Below are positions 6,000-8,837 of a stretch of DNA of 8,837 nucleotides, one piece after another. Under the pieces are notes generated by a model that was given only the letters and a program-made list of their open reading frames with translations, was not told the DNA's origin and made no database searches. Origin of the DNA: an uncultured Chitinophagaceae bacterium (lineage in GTDB: Bacteria > Bacteroidota > Bacteroidia > Chitinophagales > Chitinophagaceae). The number at the start of each line of letters is the position of its first letter. The first letter of the stretch is position 1. A program made the translations under genes and the position numbers. The stretch lies in contig CAMPGG010000132.1 in the NCBI GenBank assembly GCA_946885335.1, positions 1 through 8,837 of the forward strand, given 5' to 3'.

Positions 6000-8702
6000 T
6001 CATTCTAAAATGGGTCTCAGCCATCTTTCCATTTCATCTGCAGGCATTTGTTTTCTTGCGGTATAATCTTTTAGTTGGTCTTTCCCAATTTTACCAACAC
6101 CAAAGTATTTACTTTCCGGGTGACTAAAATACCAACCACACACGGATGCTGCAGGGTACATAGCCAGGGATTCGGTTAATTGAATGCCGGCATTTTCAGT
6201 GGCATTCAATAATTTGAATAGTTTATATTTTTCTGTGTGATCAGGACATGCCGGGTAGCCTGGTGCGGGCCTGATTCCCTGGTAACTTTCCTTCACCAGT
6301 TCTTCATTGCTTAAATTTTCATTTTTTACATAACCCCAATATTCTTTTCTCACTCTTTCATGCAGCAGTTCCGCAAACGCTTCCGCTAATCGATCTGTAA
6401 GTGCCTGCAACATGATCTTATTGTAGTCATCATGATTTTCGATAAACCTTTTTAAATGCGGTTCAATACCATGAATGCTGACGGCAAATGCTCCGATATA
6501 ATCTTTTTTACCGGTGGAAGATGGAGCTATAAAATCAGTTAAAGAAATATTTGGCTGACCGGCCACTTTTTTTATTTGTTGCCGCAGCGATTGCAGTTCA
6601 AAATTTTCATCACCAGTTTTTACTTCAATGGTATCATCATCAATCGCATTTGCCTCCCAGATGCCAATGACTCCTTTTGCCTGCACCCATTTTTCATCAA
6701 TGATTTGCTGCAATAATGCTTTTGCATCATTGTAAAGTTTGGTTGCTTCTGTACCAATAACTTCATCGCTTAAAATCTGTGGAAACTTTCCATGCATTTC
6801 CCAGGCTATAAAGAATGGCTGCCAGTCAATGTATGAAGCAATCTGGGTTAAATCATAATTGTTGAACGATTGAACACCAGTCATTTCCGGAACAGGTGGT
6901 GTATAATTTTCCCAATTGATTTTTACTTTATTTTTTTTAGCTTCTAAATAGCTCAGGTATTGTTTAACTGTTTTTTTCTTGTTGAAGTCTTCACGCAATT
7001 TTTCATATTCTGCACTAATGTTTTCCAGGAAATTTCCTTTAAGCTCTTTGTTCAATAAACTACCGGCAACGCTTACACTGCGTGAGGCATCCTGCACATG
7101 AACCACACCATGATCATATTGCTGCGCAATTTTAATGGCAGTGTGCATACGCGAAGTCGTTGCGCCGCCGATCATTAAAGGCTTTGACATTCCTCTTCTT
7201 TTCATTTCATGCGCCACATGAACCATCTCATCAAGTGAAGGGGTTATCAATCCACTCAGTCCAATGATGTCTGCATTTTCTTTTTCAGCTGTGTCGAGAA
7301 TTTTATCTGCAGAAACCATTACACCCAGGTCCACCACATCATAACCATTGCAACCTAAAACCACTCCCACAATATTTTTACCAATATCATGCACATCTCC
7401 CTTAACTGTTGCCAGTAAAATTTTGGCTGCTCCTGCACCTTCTTCGTTTTCAGTTCCGGCAGCAATATGCGCCAGCCTGCGATCTTCTTTTTCTTGTTCA
7501 ATAAAAGGCGTTAGAACAGCAACACTTTTTTTCATCACCCTCGCACTTTTAACCACCTGTGGTAAAAACATTTTGCCACTTCCAAATAAATCACCTACTA
7601 CGTTCATTCCATTCATCAGCGGACCTTCAATAACATCTAAAGGTTTAGGATATTTTTGTCTTGCTTCTTCCGTATCCGCATCAATATAATCAGTTATTCC
7701 ATTTACCAGTGAATGTGTAAGCCGTTCTTCAACTGTGCCCTGCCGCCAGGCTTCATTTTTTACTTCTCCTTTTTCTTTGGCTTTTACTGTTTCTGCAAAG
7801 GATAATAATCTTTCGGTCGCATCTTCCCGGCGATTCAATATAACGTCCTCGCATAGTTCTTTTAATTGTGGTTCTATCTGGTCGTAAACAATCAACTGGC
7901 CGGCATTTACGATGCCCATATCCATACCGGCTTTAATGGCATGGTAAAGAAATACAGCATGCATGGCTTCTCTAACGGGTTCGTTACCACGAAAAGAGAA
8001 AGATACATTGCTTACTCCACCGCTAACTTTAGCCAGGGGCATTTTTTGTTTGATTTCCCGGGTGGCTTCTATAAAATCAACGCCATAGTTATTGTGTTCT
8101 TCTATACCCGTTGCAATGGCAAATATGTTTGGATCGAAAATAATATCCTGCGGATCATATCCCACCTGTTCGGTTAATATTTTGTAAGCTCTTTCACAGA
8201 TCTCCACTTTTCTTTCCTTAGTATCTGCTTGTCCTTTTTCATCAAAAGCCATGACAATTACGGCAGCACCGAAACGCTGGCATATTTTTGCCTGCTCAAT
8301 AAATTTCTCTTCTCCTTCTTTCATGGAGATGGAGTTCACGATGCATTTTCCCTGTACACATTTTAACCCGGCTTCGATGATGGAAAATTTAGATGAGTCG
8401 ATCATGACCGGAATTTTTGCAATGTCCGGCTCCGCCTGTAACAAGTTCAGAAAAGTGGTCATGGCTTTTTCTCCATCAAGGAGTGCATCATCCATATTTA
8501 CATCCAGTATTTGCGCACCACTTTCTACCTGCTGGCGGGCAACACTCAATGCTTCTTCATAGTTATTAGAGCGGATCAATCTTGCAAATTTTTTTGAACC
8601 GGTAACGTTTGTACGTTCTCCAACATTTACAAAATTACTTTCGGGCCTGATCACCAGTGGTTCCAGCCCGGAAAGTTTTAAGTATGGTTTGATTGTATTC
8701 AT
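6000..8702 (-). CDS. metH: Cobalamin-dependent methionine synthase, large part without the homocysteine-binding domain
   Basis: The enzyme moves a methyl group from 5-methyl-tetrahydrofolate through cobalamin to homocysteine. The 900-residue product has, in order: a pterin-binding domain (about 20-290; [13 protein letters not shown] at 24-36), the helical cap (about 328-418), the B12 domain (about 424-558) with G-D-V-H-D-I-G-K-N, and the reactivation domain (about 575-900) with [10 protein letters not shown] starting at Arg811, which contacts S-adenosylmethionine. His438 is the predicted cobalt ligand, equal to His759 of E. coli MetH; the shift of 321 matches loss of the entire N-terminal Hcy domain. 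That domain must come from a separate protein, as in other Bacteroidota; its gene is not in the window. The frame can be extended to a TTG at 8720, but a TGA closes it at 8726-8724 and the ATG at 8702 matches the family start. No cobalamin riboswitch is visible in the 135 upstream bases. Confidence 0.95.
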   Translation of the reverse strand: MNTIKPYLKLSGLEPLVIRPESNFVNVGERTNVTGSKKFARLIRSNNYEEALSVARQQVESGAQILDVNMDDALLDGEKAMTTFLNLLQAEPDIAKIPVMIDSSKFSIIEAGLKCVQGKCIVNSISMKEGEEKFIEQAKICQRFGAAVIVMAFDEKGQADTKERKVEICERAYKILTEQVGYDPQDIIFDPNIFAIATGIEEHNNYGVDFIEATREIKQKMPLAKVSGGVSNVSFSFRGNEPVREAMHAVFLYHAIKAGMDMGIVNAGQLIVYDQIEPQLKELCEDVILNRREDATERLLSFAETVKAKEKGEVKNEAWRQGTVEERLTHSLVNGITDYIDADTEEARQKYPKPLDVIEGPLMNGMNVVGDLFGSGKMFLPQVVKSARVMKKSVAVLTPFIEQEKEDRRLAHIAAGTENEEGAGAAKILLATVKGDVHDIGKNIVGVVLGCNGYDVVDLGVMVSADKILDTAEKENADIIGLSGLITPSLDEMVHVAHEMKRRGMSKPLMIGGATTSRMHTAIKIAQQYDHGVVHVQDASRSVSVAGSLLNKELKGNFLENISAEYEKLREDFNKKKTVKQYLSYLEAKKNKVKINWENYTPPVPEMTGVQSFNNYDLTQIASYIDWQPFFIAWEMHGKFPQILSDEVIGTEATKLYNDAKALLQQIIDEKWVQAKGVIGIWEANAIDDDTIEVKTGDENFELQSLRQQIKKVAGQPNISLTDFIAPSSTGKKDYIGAFAVSIHGIEPHLKRFIENHDDYNKIMLQALTDRLAEAFAELLHERVRKEYWGYVKNENLSNEELVKESYQGIRPAPGYPACPDHTEKYKLFKLLNATENAGIQLTESLAMYPAASVCGWYFSHPESKYFGVGKIGKDQLKDYTARKQMPADEMERWLRPILE

Positions 8703-8711
8703 AGATAAGTT

Positions 8712-8747
8712 AAAAGTCAAAAGTCAAAAGTCAAAAATTCAAAAATG
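8712..8747. repeat. Heptanucleotide array A: AAAAGTC x3 plus degenerate copies
   Basis: Three exact tandem copies of AAAAGTC (8712-8732) are followed by AAAAATTC and AAAAATG, which are drifting copies of the same A-rich unit. The array begins 10 bases before the metH ATG (in the metH direction it lies immediately upstream). On the metH strand it reads TTTTGAC repeated. A TTG in the array makes a false in-frame alternative start for metH. Confidence 0.85.
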
Positions 8748-8768
8748 GATTGGTTCTTTTTATGTGAA

Positions 8769-8803
8769 CATTTTTCATTTTTCATTTTTCATTTTTACTT
8801 TTT
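8769..8803. repeat. Heptanucleotide array B: CATTTTT x4 plus one degenerate copy
   Basis: Four exact tandem copies of CATTTTT (8769-8796) are followed by ACTTTTT (8797-8803). Its reverse complement, AAAAATG repeated, resembles array A, so A and B form an imperfect inverted repeat around a spacer of about 21 bases (8748-8768), with AAAAATG/CATTTTT as the perfect inner stem. On the metH strand this array lies 67-101 bases before the ATG and offers several ATG triplets, none followed by a meaningful frame. Confidence 0.85.
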
Positions 8804-8805
8804 AT

Positions 8806-8813
8806 AAAATTTA
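8806..8813 (-). promoter_or_regulatory. Weak candidate -7 element upstream of metH
   Basis: On the minus strand TAAATTTT differs from TAnnTTTG in the last base. No matching -33 element is seen before the window ends. If used, the transcript would run through both heptamer arrays and have a leader of about 100 bases. Confidence 0.2.
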
Positions 8814-8837
8814 TAATTGTGTTTCCAGGACCGGTAA

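Noticed and set aside
7348..7689. Plus-strand frame of 113 codons opposite the B12 and cap domains of metH
   Set aside because: It is a shadow of the strongly conserved metH sequence, rich in Ser/Pro/Thr typical of antisense frames.
8703..8720. TTG-initiated N-terminal extension of metH
   Set aside because: The TTG is created by the TTTTGAC repeat, and the ATG at 8702 matches the usual start of this MetH form.
8712..8803. CRISPR-like array
   Set aside because: The units are 7 bases long and contiguous, with no spacers and no cas genes nearby.
8703..8837. Cobalamin or SAM riboswitch before metH
   Set aside because: The region is short, AT-rich and repetitive, and I find no B12-box-like or SAM-aptamer core. 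A longer upstream element outside the window cannot be excluded.

Overview
The window looks like ordinary chromosomal housekeeping DNA from a member of the Bacteroidota, most likely near the Chitinophagaceae (inference, not proven). The support is: AT-rich DNA; gene starts without clear Shine-Dalgarno sequences; promoter-like sites matching the Bacteroidota -7 consensus TAnnTTTG before hup and pdxH; a DUF4286-type protein; a small ribosomal protein of the Thx type; and a methionine synthase whose homocysteine-binding domain is missing from the polypeptide, as in the split MetH of this phylum. I see no mobile element, CRISPR array, tRNA, rRNA or toxin/defence cassette.

Layout. Bases 1-266 are non-coding apart from an undecidable edge fragment. 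A membrane-anchored coiled-coil protein of unknown function (267-1739, +) is followed by pdxH (1818-2462, +). pdxH ends tail-to-tail, with a 10-bp gap, against a minus-strand block. Read in its own direction that block is xth (4366-3599), a DUF4286 gene joined to it by a TAATG stop/start overlap (3599-3258), hup (2982-2713) with its own promoter and terminator, and a 41-codon Thx gene (2598-2473). Divergent from xth is a plus-strand pair: a LOG-family (TIGR00730) nucleotide phosphoribohydrolase-like gene (4454-5185) and a HAD-superfamily hydrolase (5284-5901). A bidirectional terminator hairpin near 5963-5988 separates this pair from metH (8702-6000, -). The metH upstream region contains two arrays of AT-rich heptanucleotide repeats in opposite orientation.

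How the genes relate. pdxH makes pyridoxal 5'-phosphate and metH makes methionine from homocysteine and methyl-tetrahydrofolate. xth (base-excision repair) and hup (nucleoid protein) both act on DNA, and Thx is a ribosome component. The LOG-type and HAD-type enzymes may act on nucleotides or sugar phosphates, but nothing fixes their substrates. I do not see a new multi-gene system. The points most worth checking are the heptamer arrays before metH, the short Thx gene, the coupled xth-DUF4286 pair and the internally duplicated coiled-coil protein.
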